From positions 1,111,115-1,175,114 of the forward strand of contig NW_006496517.1 of the NCBI RefSeq assembly GCF_000471905.2: a stretch of DNA of 64,000 bases, in the 5' to 3' direction. The stretch comes from Amborella trichopoda. Taxonomy: Eukaryota; Streptophyta; Magnoliopsida; Amborellales; Amborellaceae. The notes below the pieces were generated by a model, which worked only from the letters and a program-made list of their open reading frames with translations, was not told the DNA's origin and ran no database searches. Below, piece by piece: positions 9,560 through 22,577 of this stretch (the first letter of the stretch is position 1; every line of letters starts with the position of its first letter). Both the position numbers and the translations under genes were made by a program.

Positions 9560-10105
9560 GTGCTATCGGGAAGCCTTATGTCTAGGGGCTTGGTCCTGGC
9601 CTAGGTCGTTGATGACTTTGAAGATCTCGTCTTCGATGAAAGACCGTTGAAGCCATGCCACTTTGTCTAGTTGAACGGACCTGAAGGAGAGCTCTGCCAT
9701 CCTTGGTTTAGGGGCCGAGGGAATAGAGAAGAGGTTGCCAAAAAATTCAATGATCGCCCCTTCCACTTGAGAAGGTTGTCGTAAATGGAGTCTCCCACTT
9801 TAATCTGGGTGATCGTGTTGTCCGGCCTATGGCAATTGGTGGTTTTGTAGAAGAAGGCAGTGTTAAGATCATCATGCTTCAACCTTTAATTCTCAAACAT
9901 TGATATCAGAAGATTTCTTCCTCACAGAGGAGCAGCTGGTATCCGATTTGGGGTTGGGTTCTAAGGTTCCTCTTCTCGTGGGATAGAGGCTGGTCTTCTT
10001 CGACCAAGTCCCAACTGTGGAGAGCTTGGAGTTGCGCTTCTTTGGGACGCTGAAGATTCCATAGGATATGTCTACTCCAGGATAACCAACGTAAAACTTT
10101 GCCAA
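9560..10105 (-). pseudogene. LINE ORF2 linker upstream of reverse transcriptase
   Basis: Split over frames, the minus strand gives a basic, glutamine/glutamate-rich segment (LQRPKEAQLQALHSWDLVEE). It then gives the diagnostic KHDDLNTAFFYKTTNCHR, followed by DNTITQIKVGDSIYD and the GAIIEFFGNLF block. These precede the RT palm in plant LINE ORF2. At least one stop (near 9900) and two frame changes are needed to read it through, and DLGQDQAPR, the usual approach to the RT domain, is followed by another frame break. Confidence 0.7.
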
Positions 10106-10861
10106 AAATTTCTATAAATCTTGAATTGACATTATCTGATGATGAAGATGATGCTTATGTTTACTCGAGAACATGCCTAATAGATCAAGAAGGCAGTCCA
10201 AGCTTATCATGGCGTTTTCACCCATCATCGAAGATCTCTTACATGTACACATATAAAATTCAGAGTTTTGATGAAATCCAGTGCAACAAGAGCTTGATTG
10301 ACTACACCCAAATAATGTTCTTTGGGTGAATAATTAAACTGCGAAATCTACTGCATTCCAAAACCACAAGAAATAAAAATACCTATGGCCACACCATAAA
10401 CTCGGAACTTGCATAACTCTAGAAACAATCCAATCAAAATAGTAGTTCATGTACTCGTCATGTTTCACAATGTTACACTAAAAAGGATATTACTGATGCA
10501 GTAATTCAACACTGAACAGAAGAAATCTAGAAAATCTATTCATCCAAATCAAACATTGCATTAAGCCAGCAACTTCTACTGTGTTCACATAAAATTAAAT
10601 CAACACCCGTTCAAATAGATCTTGAGAAAGTAGAATAACCTTCCACCTCAAGAAGAGCACGTATCAAGAGGAAGCAACTGATGCAAACAAATGGATAGGC
10701 AGATGCTGCCATGAATAAGAGTGTAACTAGAACGAGATCTGGCAATAAGCAAATAAATACCAGATGTAAGCGATACAAAAGCCTGGATATGCAGTTGAAC
10801 TTCAAAAGACTGCTACAATCACATCTTCCAAACCTCTAGCGGAGACATTACTCCATTCACA
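10106..10861. other. Intergenic DNA between LINE and repeat array
   Basis: No gene is recognised. A plus-strand frame at 10099-10329 starts in LINE sequence and continues with an acidic SDDEDDAY stretch of ordinary composition. It could be a fragment of the gene or repeat into which the LINE inserted, but no family is recognised. The rest, including a hydrophobic minus-strand frame at 10611-10805, has no motif. The first array modules appear at about 10862. Confidence 0.45.
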
Positions 10862-11149
10862 AATACCCTAAAATGACTAAAATAGTAAAGAGCGCATAAA
10901 TAAATAAAGACGTATACAAGAAACTGAAGCATAAAAAAGGAGAAATACAAAAATAATAAGCATCATCCTATGATACCCAAAAATGACTAAAATAGTGAAG
11001 AGCGCATAAATACACAAAGAAGAATGCCAGAAACTGAAGAAAAAAAAAAAAACTGGAGAATTGATGGACTAAAAGAAGGCTCTAACAGAAGACAACAAGG
11101 CCTATCTTACAAATAGTTGATCATCTAACAGAGATTACATTAGCATAGA

Positions 11150-12350
11150 TCATTGAAGCTGTGACTCATATACTGAAATAAAATAATAACCATCATCTTA
11201 TTCCCTAAAATGACTAAAATTGTAAAGAGTGCATACATACACATAGAAGCATGCCAGAAATTGAAGTATAAAAAAGGAGCAATACAAATCCGAGTAAGAT
11301 CAATTGAAACAAGTTAAAATGCAAGCGATTATCATCAAGAAAACCAGAATATAATTGGAGAGAGAAAACTACAGAATTTGATGGAATCAATTAAATCGTA
11401 AAAGAAGGCCCTAACAGAAAGCAACAAGGCCTATCTTACAGAGAGTTGATCATCTTACAATGATTACATTAGCTTAGACCTTTGAAGCGTGATACAAGTA
11501 TATTGAAAAAAAATAATGACCATACTATGATACCCTAAAATGAGTAAAATAGAAAAGAGCACAGAAATACACATAGAAACATACTAGAAACTAAAACATA
11601 AAAAAGGAGCGTTACAAAAATAATAACCATCATCCTCTAATACCCTAAAATGATTAAAATAGTAAAGAGCGTCTAAATACACATAGAAACATGTCATAAA
11701 CTGAACTATGGTGATGAATCGTTATTCCTCCGCACACAATAGCAAACTATAAAGTCAGGTTACAATGGTTACAATGATTGCTCTATAATCGATAAACAAG
11801 AAGAAACTGAGAGCAACTTTCGATGCTTGAACAAAAGAACACCAACATGATACAATAATCGGAATAGAATTAAGCCACAATATATTATGCATTAGCAACA
11901 ATGCAATTAAGTATGGTGATGAAAACTTATTCCTCCGCACACAATAACAAACTGTAAAGTCAGGTTACAATGGTTACGATGATAGCTGTCTAATCGATAA
12001 TCAAGAAGAATCAGAGAGCAATTTTCGATGCTTGAACAAAAAGAACACCTCTTTACCAACTTTACAAAACAACATCACCTAGAGGAGAGTCAAAGGGTAG
12101 TCCGAGTGCAAAGCAATAGGAGTCAACGAAATCCATCAAAACTAATTAAACTGCAAGCAATCATCAAGAAACATACCAGAGAACAACCTAAAAGAAGGCC
12201 CTAACAGAAGGCAACAAGGCCTATCTTATAGAGAGTTGATCATCTTACGGAGATTACATTGGCTTAGACCTTCGAAGCCGTGACTCAAGTATACTAAAAT
12301 AAAATAATAACCATCATCTTATGATGCACTAAAATGACTAAAATAGTTAA
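11150..12350 (+). repeat. Recurring ~1.2-kb composite segment, copy 1 of 4
   Basis: The segment is marked by the variant GCAAGCGATTATCATCAAGA at 11321, instead of the common GCAAGCAATCATCAAGAAAC, and by the preceding AAAATTGTAAAGAG. The same variant combination recurs near 19303, 26451 and 52451, so these segments descend from one ancestral composite rather than from independent assembly of modules. Confidence 0.65.
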
Positions 12351-15289
12351 GAGCGCATAATACACATAGAAAGCATGCCAGAAATTGAAGCAAAAAACAG
12401 GCGCATTGCAAAAATGACTAAAATAGTAAAGAGCGCATAAATACACATAGAAGCATGCCAGAAACAAAAGTATGGTGATGAAACCTTATTATGATGATGA
12501 AACCTTATTATGGTGATGAAACTTTACTTCTCCGTAAACAATAGCAAACTATAAAGTCATGTTACAATAGTTACAACGATAACCAAGAAGAAACAAAGTG
12601 CAATTTATGATGCTTGGATAAAAGAACACCAACATGATACAACAATCTGAATAGAAGTATTCCACAATAGCTTAGGCATCAGAACTGTAGAGGGTAAACA
12701 ACAACAATGCAAATAAGTCTGGTGATGAAACCTTATTAATAACAACTACACAAAACAACATCAGAGAGCAATTTTCGATGCTTGAACAAAAAGAATACCT
12801 CTTTACCAAATTCATAAAACAACATCACCTAGAGGACCCAAGTGCAATAATAACATTAGGAGTCAATTAAATCTATCAAAATTAGTTAAACTGCAAGCAA
12901 TCATCAAGAAACGTACCAGAGAATAATTCGAGGGGAAAAACTGGAGAATTGACTAAAAGAAGGCCTTAACAGAAAGCAACAAGGACTATCTTACAGAGAG
13001 TTGATCATCTTACAGAGAATACATTAGCATAACTCGATGGTAGTATAGAGATTACAGAGAGTTGATCAACTATCATAAGATGATGGTTATTATTTTATTT
13101 TAGTATACATGCGTCATGGCTTCAAAGGTGATACCCTAAAATGACTAAAATAGTAAAGAGCGCATAAATACATATAAAAGCATGCCAGAAACTAAGTATT
13201 ACAAATCTGAGTAAGACTAATCAAAACTAGTTAAACTGCAAGCAATCATCAAGAAACATACTAGAGAATAATTGGAGGGAAAAAACAGGAGAATTGATAG
13301 ACTCAATTCTAACATAGGGCAACAAGGCCTATCTTATAGAGAGTTGATTATCTTACAGAGATTACATTAGCTAAGACCTTTAAAGTCGTGACTCGAGTAT
13401 ACTGAAATAAAATTATAACCATCATCCGATGATGCCATAAAATAACAAAAATAGTAAAGAACGCATAAATACACATGGAAGCATGCCAGAAACAGAAGCA
13501 TAAAAAAGGAGTATTACAAAAATAATCACCATCATCCTATGATATACCCTAAATGACTAAAATAGTCATTTTAGCCTATGCAGTTATGATGTCTATGCTA
13601 TTGTGGATTACTTTTATTCAGATTGTTGTATCATGTTGGTGTTCTTTTGTTCAAGCATCAAAAATTGCTCTCTGTTACTTCTTGGTTATCGATTAGAGAG
13701 ATATCATTGTAACAATTGTAAACTGACTTTATAGTTTTCTATTATGTACGGAGGAATAAGGTTTCATCACTGTAATTAATAGGGTTTCATCACCATACTT
13801 TTGTTTCTAGCATGCTTCTATGTGTATTTATGCGCTCTTTACTATTATAGTCATTTTAGGGTTTCATAGGATGTGATGGTTATTATTTTTGTAATACTCT
13901 TTTTTCCTTCAGTTTCTAGCATGCTTCTATGTGTATTTATGCGCTCTTTACTATTTTAGTCATTTTAGGGTAGCATAAGATGGTGGTTATTATTTTATTT
14001 CAGTATACTTGAGTCATGGCTTCAAAAGTCAGCCAATGTATTCTCTGTAAGATGATCAACTCTCTGTAAGTAGGCATTGTTGCCTTCTGTTAGGGCCTTA
14101 TTTTAGTCTATCAATTCTCCAGTTTTCTCCCTCAAATTATTCTCTAGTATATTTCTTGATGATTGCAGTTTAACTAGTTTTGATTGGTCTTACTCATTTG
14201 TCTAATGCTCCTTTTTTATGCTTCAGTTTCTGGCATGCTTATATTGGAGAATTGATACACTAAAAGAAGGTCCTAACAGAAGTCAACAAGGCCCATCTTA
14301 CAGATAGTTGATCATCATATAGAGATTACATTGGCTTAGACCTTTGAAACGTGACTTAAATATACTGAAATAAAATAATAACCATCATCCTATGATACCC
14401 TAAAATGATTAAAATAGTTAAGAGCGCATAAATACATATAGAAGCATGCCAGAAACTGAAGCAAAAAAAATGAGCATTACAAAAAGGTTTAAAATAGTAA
14501 AGAGTACATAAATACACATTGAAGCATGTCAGAAACAGACGTATGGTGATGAAACCTTATTACGGCGATGAAACCATATTCCTCCGCACACAATAGCAAC
14601 TATCAAGTTAGGTTACAATAGTTACAATGATAACTCTCTAATCTATAACTAAGAAAAAACAGGGCGCAATTTTTTATGCTTGAGCAAAAAAATACCAACA
14701 TGATACAAAATTTTGATACCCTAAAATGACAAAAATAGTAAAGAGTACATCATCTTATGATACCCTAAAATGACAAAAATAATAAAGAGTACATAAATAC
14801 ACATAGGCGCATTCCAGAAATCGAAGAATAAAAATGGAGCATTACAAATCTGAGTAAGACCAATCAAAACTAGTTAAATTGCAAGCAATCATCAAGAAAC
14901 ATACCAGAGAATAATTGGAGGAAGAAAATTGAAGAATTGATAGATTCAATTAAATCATAAAAGAAAGCCCTAACAGAAGGCAAAGGTCTATCTTACAAAG
15001 AGTTGATCATCTTATAGAGATTACATCAGCTTAGACATTTGAAGACGTGACTCAAGTAAAATAATAACCATCACCCTATGATACCTTAAAATGACTTAAA
15101 AAGTAAAGACCGCATAAATAAACATAGAAGCATGAGAAAAATGGAAGCCTAAAAAAGAAGCATTAAAAAAATAATAACCATCACTTTATGATACGCTAAA
15201 ATGACTAAAATATAATTGCATTGTTGCTGTTTGTTTAGCCTGTAGTTATGATGCCTAAGTTAATGTGGATTTCTTCTATTCAGATTGTT

Positions 15290-15605
15290 GGTGTTCTTTG
15301 TTCAAGCATAAAAAATTGCCCTCTATTTCTTCTTGGATATCGATCAGAGAGCTAACCATTGTAACTTGAGTTTATAGTTTGCTATTGTGTGCCGAGGAAT
15401 AATTTTCATCACCATATTGCACATAAATACACATAAAAGCATGCCAAAAACTGAAGAATGTAGATGAAGCGTTATTAAGTATGGTGATAAACCCACCTTC
15501 GCACACAATAGCAAACTATAAAGTCAAGTAACAATGGTTACAACGATCGCTCTCTAATCGATAACCAAGAAGAATCAGAGAGCAGTTTTCAATGCTTGAA
15601 CAAAC
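15290..15605. repeat. Imperfect palindrome in array (hairpin-forming)
   Basis: The left arm (about 15290-15415, reversed modules TTGGTGTTCTTTGTTCAAGC to CATCACCATA) pairs with the right arm (about 15475-15605, GTATGGTGAT to GAGCAGTTTTCAATGCTTGA). The loop of about 60-90 bp contains the CATAAATACACATA module. Arms carry mismatches and small indels. A transcript through it could form a long imperfect hairpin; this is inference from the sequence only. Confidence 0.65.
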
Positions 15606-18600
15606 TTCACAAAACAACATCACCTAAAGGAGAGTCAGACAGAGGGTTGCCCGAGTGCAATAGCTTTAAGAGTCGACGAAATCAATCAAAAGTAGTTAAA
15701 CTCCAAGCAATCAACAAGAAACATACCAAAGAAAAATTGGAGGGAGAAAACTTGAGAATTGATAGATAAAAGAAGTTACAAAAGGCAACAAGGCCCATCT
15801 TAAAGCCGTGACTCAAGTGTAGTTATGAAACCTTATTCCTCCGCACACAATAATAACAAACTATAAAGTCAGGTTATAATGTTTATAATGATAGGTCTCT
15901 AATTGATAACCAAAAAGTAACAGAGAGAAATTTTCGTTGCCAGAACAAAAGAACACTAAGATACAACAATCTGAAGTGCACCACAATAGCTTGAGCATCA
16001 GAACTGCATTAAGAATGGTGATGTAACCAAGAAAACTATAAAGTCACAATGGGATAACCAAGAAGAATCAGAGAGCAATTTTCGATGCTTGAACAAAAAG
16101 AACACCTCTTTACCAACTTCACAAATCAACATCACCTTGAGGAGAGTCAGAGAGCAGCTTGAGTGTGCATTAGGAGTCAACGAAATGCATCAAAACTAGT
16201 TAAACTGCAAGCAATCATAAAGAAATATACAAGAGAAAAATTGGAGGGAGAAAACTGGAGAATTAATAGACTAAAAGAAGGTTGTAACAAAAGGCAACAA
16301 AGCCTATCTTACGACTTGATCATCTTACAGATATTACATTAGCTTAGACCTTTAAAGCCATGACTCAAGTAAACGGAAATAAAATAATAACCATCATCTA
16401 ATGATACCCTGAAATGACTAAAATAATAAAGAGCGCATAAATACACATAGAAGCATACCAGAATATGAAGTATGGTGATGAAACCTTATTCCTCCGCACA
16501 CAATAACATACTATAAAGTCAGGTTACAATGGTTACAATGATAGCTCTCTAATAGATAACCTAAAAGAAACAAAGAGCAATTTTCGATGCTTGAACAAAA
16601 GAATACCAACATGATACAATAATCTGAATAGATGTAATCCACAATTTCTTAGGCATCAGAACTGCATAAACAACAACAATGCATACTAAGTATGGTGATG
16701 AAACCCCATTCCTCCGCAAACAATAACAAACTATAAAGTTAGGTTACAATGATAACTCTCTAATTGATAATCAGAGAACAATTTTCGATGTTTGAAAAAA
16801 AAGAAAACCTTTTTTATGCTTCAGTTTTTGGTTTGCTTCTATGAGCGCGCTCCTTACTATTTTAGTCATTTAGAGTATTATAAGATGATGATTATTGTTT
16901 TATTTCAGTATACTTGAGTCATGGCTTCAAAGGTCTAAGCTAATATAATCTCTGTAAGATACGTCTTGTTGCCTTCTGTTAGGGCCTTCATTTAGTCTAT
17001 CAATTCTACAGTTTTCTCCCTCCAATTATTCACATTTATGTTTCTTGATGATTGCTTGTAGTAAAACAAATTTTGATAGATTTTGTTGACTTCTAATGCT
17101 ATTGCACTCGGGCTGCCCTGTGAAGCTCTAGGTGATGTTGTTTGATGAAGTTGGTAAAGAGATGTTCTTTTTGTTTAAGTTTCGAAAATTGATCGGTTAT
17201 CGATTTGAGAGCTATCAATGTAACCATTGTAACCAGACTATGTAGTTTGCAATTGTGTGTAGAGGAATAAGGTTCCATCACAATAATTAATAAGCTATCA
17301 TCACCATACTTCAGTTGCTGACATGCTTTTATGTGTATTTATGTGTAGTATGGTGCTTGAACAAAAAGAACACCACTTTACCAACTTCACAAAACAACAT
17401 CACCTAGAGGAGAGTCAGAGGGCAGCCCAAATGTAATAGCATTAGGAGTCAACGAAATGCATCAAAACTAGTTAAACTGCAAGCAATTATCAAGAAACAT
17501 GCTAGAGAAAAATTTGAGGGAGAAAACTGAAGAATTGATAGACTAAAAGAAGGTCGTAACAGAAGGCAACAAAGCCTATCTTACTACTTGATCATCTTAC
17601 AGAGATTACATTAACTTAGACCTTTAAAGCCATAACTCAAGTAAACTTAAATAAAATAATAACCATCATCTAATGATACCCTAAAATGATTAAAGTAGTA
17701 AAGAGTGCATAAACTGCAGCATAAAAAAGGAGCATTACAAGTATGAGTACGACTAATCAAAACTAGTTAAACTGCAGGCAATCATCAAGATAGATACCAA
17801 ATAATTGATAGACTCAATTAAATCATAAAAGAAGGCATACCAAAAGGTAACAAGGACTATCTTACAGAGAGTTGATATCACAAAGATTACATTTCCTTAA
17901 AATGACTAAAATAGTAAGGTGCGCATAAAAAAGAAGTATTGCAAAAATAATAACCATCATCCTATGTTAACCTGAAATGACTTAAATAATAAGGAGCACA
18001 TAAATACACATAGAAGAATACCAGAATATGAAATATGGTGATGAAACCTTATTAATCGGCACACAATAACAAACTATAAAGTTAGGTTACAATGGTTACA
18101 ATGATAGCTCTCTAATAGATAACCTAGAAGAAACAGAGTGCAATTTTCGCTGCTTGAACAAAAGAATACCAACATGATATAACAATCTGAATAGATATAA
18201 TCCACAATAGCTTAGGCATCGGAACTGCATAACCTGCAATAATGCATACTAAGTATGGTGATGAAACCTTATTCCTCTGCACACAATAGCAAACTATAAA
18301 GTCAGGTTACAATGGTTACATTGATAGCTCTCTAATAGATAATCAGAGAGCAATTTTCGATGCTTGAATAAAAAGAACACTTTCTTTTTTATGCTTCAGT
18401 TTTTTGCTTTCTTTTATGTACGAGCTCCTTACTATTTTAGACATTTTAGGGTATCATAAGATGATGGTTCTTGTTTTATTTCAGTATACTTGAGTCACGG
18501 CTTCAAAGGTCTAAGCTAATGTAATACTTGCTCCTTGCTATTTTAGTCATGTTAGGGCCTTCATTTAGTCTATCAATTCTCTAGTTTTCTCCCTCAAATT

Positions 18601-19099
18601 ATTCTCAATTATGTTTCTTGATGATTGCTTGCAGTTTAACAAATTTTGATGGATTTTTTTGACTTCTAATGCTATTGCACTTGGGCTGCCCTGATGTTGT
18701 TTTACGAAGTTGGTGAGTGGTGTTCCTTTTGTTCATGTTTCGAAAATTGATCTTTGATTCCTGTTGGTTATCGATTAGAGAGCTATCAATGTAACCATTG
18801 TAACCTAACTTTATAGTTTGCAATTGTGCAGAGGAATAAGGTTTCATCACCATAATTAATAAGCTATCATTACCATACTTCAGTTTCTGGCATGCTTCTA
18901 TGTGTGTTTATGCCCAGTATGGCGCTTAAATAGAGAGAACACCTCTTTACCAACTTCACAAAACAACATCATCTAGTGGAGAGTCAGAGGGCAGCTCGAG
19001 TGCAATCGCATTAGCAAGGATTAAGAAACATACTAGAGATTTGATAGCCTGAAGGCCCTAACTGAAGGCAACAAGGCCTATCTTACAGAGAGCAATCAT

Positions 19100-20340
19100 C
19101 TTGCAGAGATTACATTAGCTTAGATCATTGAAGCCGTGACTCAAGTATACTGAAATAAAAATAATAACCATCCTTCTTATGATACCCTAAAATGACTAAA
19201 ATTGTAAAGAGCACATACTCACACGTAGACGCGAGCCAGAAATTGAAGCATAAAAAAGAAGCATTACAAATCTGAGTAAGGCCAATCAAAACTAGTTAAT
19301 CTGCAAGCGATTATCATCAAGAAAACCAGAGAATAATTGAAGAGAGAAAACTGCAAAATTTGATAGAATCAAATTACATCATAAAAATAGGCCATAACAG
19401 AAGACCACAAGGACTATCCTATAGCGAGTTGATAATCTTACAATGATTACATTAGCCTTAACCTTTGAAACATGACTCAAGTATACTGAAATAAAATTAG
19501 TGACCATCTTAGGATACTCGAAAATTACGAAAATAGAAAAGAGCTCATAAACACACATAGAAACATGCCAGAAACTAAAACATAAAAAAAGAGCATTAAA
19601 AAAATAATAACCATCATCCTATGATACCCTAAAAGGATTAACATAGTAAAGAGCGCATATATACACATAGAAGCATGTCAAAAACTGAAGTATAGTGATG
19701 AGACCTTATTTCTCCACAAACAATAGCAAACTATAAAGTCAGGTTACAATGGTTACAATGATAGCTCTCTAATCGATATTTAAGAAGATACAGAGAGCAA
19801 TTTTCGATGCTTGAACAAAAGAACATCAACATGAAACAAGAATCGAAATAGAAGTAATCCAATACAGCTTAGGCATCAGCAACAATGCTTTGGTGATGAA
19901 ACCTTATTCCTCCGCATACAATATCAAACTATAAAGTCAGATTACAATGGTTACGATGATAGCTGTCTCATCAATAACCAAGAAGAATTAGACAACGATT
20001 TTCGTTGCTTGAACAAAAAGAACACCTCTTTACCAACTTCACAAAACAACATCACCTAGAGGGCAGCCCGAGTGTAATAACATTAAGAGTCAACGAAATC
20101 CATCAAAACTAGTTAAACTACAAGCAGTTATCAAGAAACATACCAGAGAATAATAATTGGAGAGAGAAAACTGGAGAATTGATAAACTAAAAGAAGGCCC
20201 TAACAGAAGTCAACAAAGCCTATCTTACAGAGAGTTGATTATCTTATAGAGATTACATTGACTTAGACCTTTGAAGCCGTGACTCAAGTATACTAAAATA
20301 AAATATTAACCATCATCCCATGATACCTTAAAATGAATAA
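19100..20340 (+). repeat. Recurring composite segment, copy 2 of 4
   Basis: This shares the rare variants TTAGATCATTGAAGCCGTGA, AAAATTGTAAAGAGCAC and GCAAGCGATTATCATCAAGA (19303) with copies near 11150, 26260 and 52260. It ends almost exactly at the organelle-like insert at 20377. Confidence 0.7.
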
Positions 20341-20376
20341 AATAGTTAAGAGCGCATAAAATAACTAAAATAGTTA

Positions 20377-22577
20377 GGGAATCGATGACGACTAGATGAG
20401 ATGTCAGTGCCATTAAACTAGCTGTCAGAACAAGTTCAAGAGATGAGGATCCAGGTAGTGAAGTCACCCTTGGGGGAAGAATCATCCCATTCACTTGTTC
20501 AACTGCTAAGAAGAATAACTTTTCTATTGCTTGAATGTGGCACAAAAAGAAGAAGAGGCGAAGGAACCCGCGGAGAAGCTTCATGGCGTTGAGCCGGGCT
20601 GGGGTAGAAGGGAATCAAGGAAAAGACATACTTCAGAAGTTCTTCTCTCTTGTTGACTGGGATCGAATGTTAGGATGGCTTGAATAATGACTCTCCTTCC
20701 CTTACATTGAGTCAATGTCGATGGTTGGCTTTCGGATAGAGAATGCTTTCAGGTAGGGTGGTAGGCTTCATGTTATGCTGATATCAGTATCGGTCTTGTT
20801 CATATGCTTTCCATAGTAGATCCCTTAAAGGAAGAATTGGTGCTTGACAAAGAATTAGCCCGGACCCGAGAAAGCCAAAAGGCTAGATTTATCTTTGCCA
20901 ACAAGAGGAGTCGATTTAGTAGTTCACGACGAAAGGCATAGTAGAAAAAGGCAAGAAAGACCAAGCAATCTCCGAGTTGAAATCGATTTCAGACCCGGTA
21001 AATAGGAGTTTTCCCATCAAGCAATGGCTTCTATTCAACTGCATGTTTGATGGCACGGTTATGTTGTTGCTGCATAGTAGCTGCGTTCCATGGTATTCAA
21101 CAATGCTATAGAGGAGAAAAGCAGGGTAAAGAAAGGTTCAGGATGGTTACGTTGTAGCTGGAATGCGTGAGGGTCTGCAAGACAACGGACACAAGGACGA
21201 AACGAGCTATATTCCCTTTCATATTAGCCCAACCGGCCTTACATATGGCGATGCGTCCCAAAGATAGATACTTGATATTATAAGATTCACATGTTCAATG
21301 GTTGAAACTTAAGGAACCAGCTAAGAGTGACTAAACGAACAAAATCTATTTCATAGCCTCATTCGGTCGAGGCATTAAACAATCCATTCAATCCTCTTTC
21401 CTTTGGTCTCCTCTAATGATGTGCCCGTTGGTGGAATATATCTTTATGCTGATTTAGATGGGAATTGCCAATGATAAGGAGATTTATCCTATGATGAGCT
21501 CAAAAGTGATTGAAGACAAAGGCAAGCACCAATTCATTTGCTCATGGGAGAGCGAAGAAAATGATTTCTACCAATATAAGCCCACTAGGCTCAACACTTT
21601 AGGTTCAAAGCTAAGAAAGAAAAAAAGAATGCCATGCCAAAAACATCTATACTTTCCACCGGCCAATGCCGCATGAAAGAAAGCATTCTACTAAACCCGA
21701 CAGAGTAGAATAATAGATAGCAAAAAAAAGCAAGCCACCTCTGTTTGATCACCCGAAGGAAGAATTCATTCATAGGAGGGCTAGTCCGTGGTAAGCAAGA
21801 TCACAGAGCTGACCTGTTTTCTGACAGACGAATAGGTGAGAGATGGGACATAAGGACGTTTGATGACGGCCATACGAGATGTACGGGGTGAAAGTTCCGG
21901 TTCTTAATTAATAGGAGAGGACTTTCGAGAGTCAACAAATGCAGGAATAGCTCCTTTGATGACTCTGGAAGAGTCGCGAACGGACCGCTACGTGAAAGTA
22001 CGCGAGGTAAGTTTTACTAGATAGTGCGACCAAGGACGAAAAGGTGATTCATTCTATTATTTACTCTCTAGATGAGAAAGAAGGTCATGCCATGCCCATG
22101 CTAATCAAAATGCCCTTAGTTTATGAGTTAGTTAAGGTGGAATGATGGAACCGAAGGTTGTTGTTCCAATTTATCTATCGCACTATATATAAGCTTCAAC
22201 TAAGAGCATTTCTCCAGCCACAGCTAAGGCGTTTCATTTTCGCACCATGAGAAAGCTTGAAGATCGGAAAAACACCCTTTGGAATAGCCAACTTTAACCT
22301 CGGGCCATTCATTTCTAGCCCCTCCGATCTTTAGTAACTAGCCTCTCTGTCCCGCTCTATACTCTCTCGTCCGCTCAGCTCAGGTCAATTGTGACTATCC
22401 CCTCCGGGCACAGGGAGGAAAACGGGAAGTTTACCTCAATTAACATGACTTTTGGCGTTCGTCACTTGTCATTCAGATACTAGTATATTTATATAAATCA
22501 AGTCTTTATTTCAGGGCGACTCACCTCTTTTGGGCAATCAACTCGTACTTGTTTTGGGCAATCAACTCATTTTGGGC
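20377..22577. other. Organelle-like (probably mitochondrial) DNA insert
   Basis: About 2.2 kb differs sharply from the array: higher GC, no array modules, and the vocabulary of plant mitochondrial intergenic or intron DNA (for example CCCGGACCCGAGAAAGCC, CGCGAACGGACCGCTACG, CCCTCCGGGCACAGGGAGG). Near 21870-21900, GGCCATACGAGATGTACGG followed by GGTGAAAGTTCCGGTTC resembles, but does not match exactly, a group II intron domain V region. Frames of 72 codons (plus 21458-21676) and 92 codons (minus 20306-20584) have no recognised family, and the latter crosses the left border. No rRNA, tRNA or known mitochondrial exon was recognised, so the assignment rests on style and needs a homology search. 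The borders are placed by the loss and return of array modules. Confidence 0.5.

Larger units (their letters stand above)
6766..10105 (-). mobile_element. L1-type LINE, 5'-truncated and decayed
   Basis: On the minus strand, domains occur in the ORF2 order: linker (about 10105-9560), reverse transcriptase (about 9560-8380), zf-RVT region (about 8240-7600) and RNase H (7391-6930). The endonuclease domain that should precede the linker is absent and the sequence upstream of about 10105 is unrelated, so the element is 5'-truncated, as is usual after incomplete target-primed reverse transcription. Several frameshifts and stops break the frame, so it is inactive. The 3' boundary is uncertain: a T7 run at 6766-6772 could be a short poly-A tail in antisense. 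A C-terminal RNase H is typical of a plant L1 lineage. Confidence 0.85.
10862..20376. repeat. Complex repeat array, part 1
   Basis: The array starts with CCCTAAAATGACTAAAATAG. Forward (A-rich) modules in consensus order are: GTATGGTGATGAAACC...CTCCGCACACAATAGC; GTCAGGTTACAATGG...CTCTCTAATCGATAACC; GCAATTTTCGATGCTTGAAC; ACCTCTTTACCAACTTCAC...CATCACCTAGAGG; GGCAGCCCGAGTGCAATAGC; AAAACTAGTTAAACTGCAAG; GAGGGAGAAAACTGGAG; GAAGGCAACAAGGCCTATC; TTAGACCTTTGAAGCCGTGA; TAATAACCATCATC; then back to CCCTAAAATGAC and GCGCATAAATACACATAG. Units are diverged, shortened and joined in varying order. Reversed T-rich blocks lie at about 13560-14240, 15205-15420, 16800-17345 and 18365-18915. No coding potential was found. 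Confidence 0.9.

Noticed and set aside
20306-20584. 92-codon minus-strand frame as a mitochondrial gene
   Set aside because: It crosses the junction between insert and array, so it cannot be an intact inherited gene, and no family is recognised.
20377-22577. tRNA or rRNA gene in the organelle-like insert
   Set aside because: I looked for cloverleaf signatures and rRNA-like conserved blocks and found none that hold up by eye.
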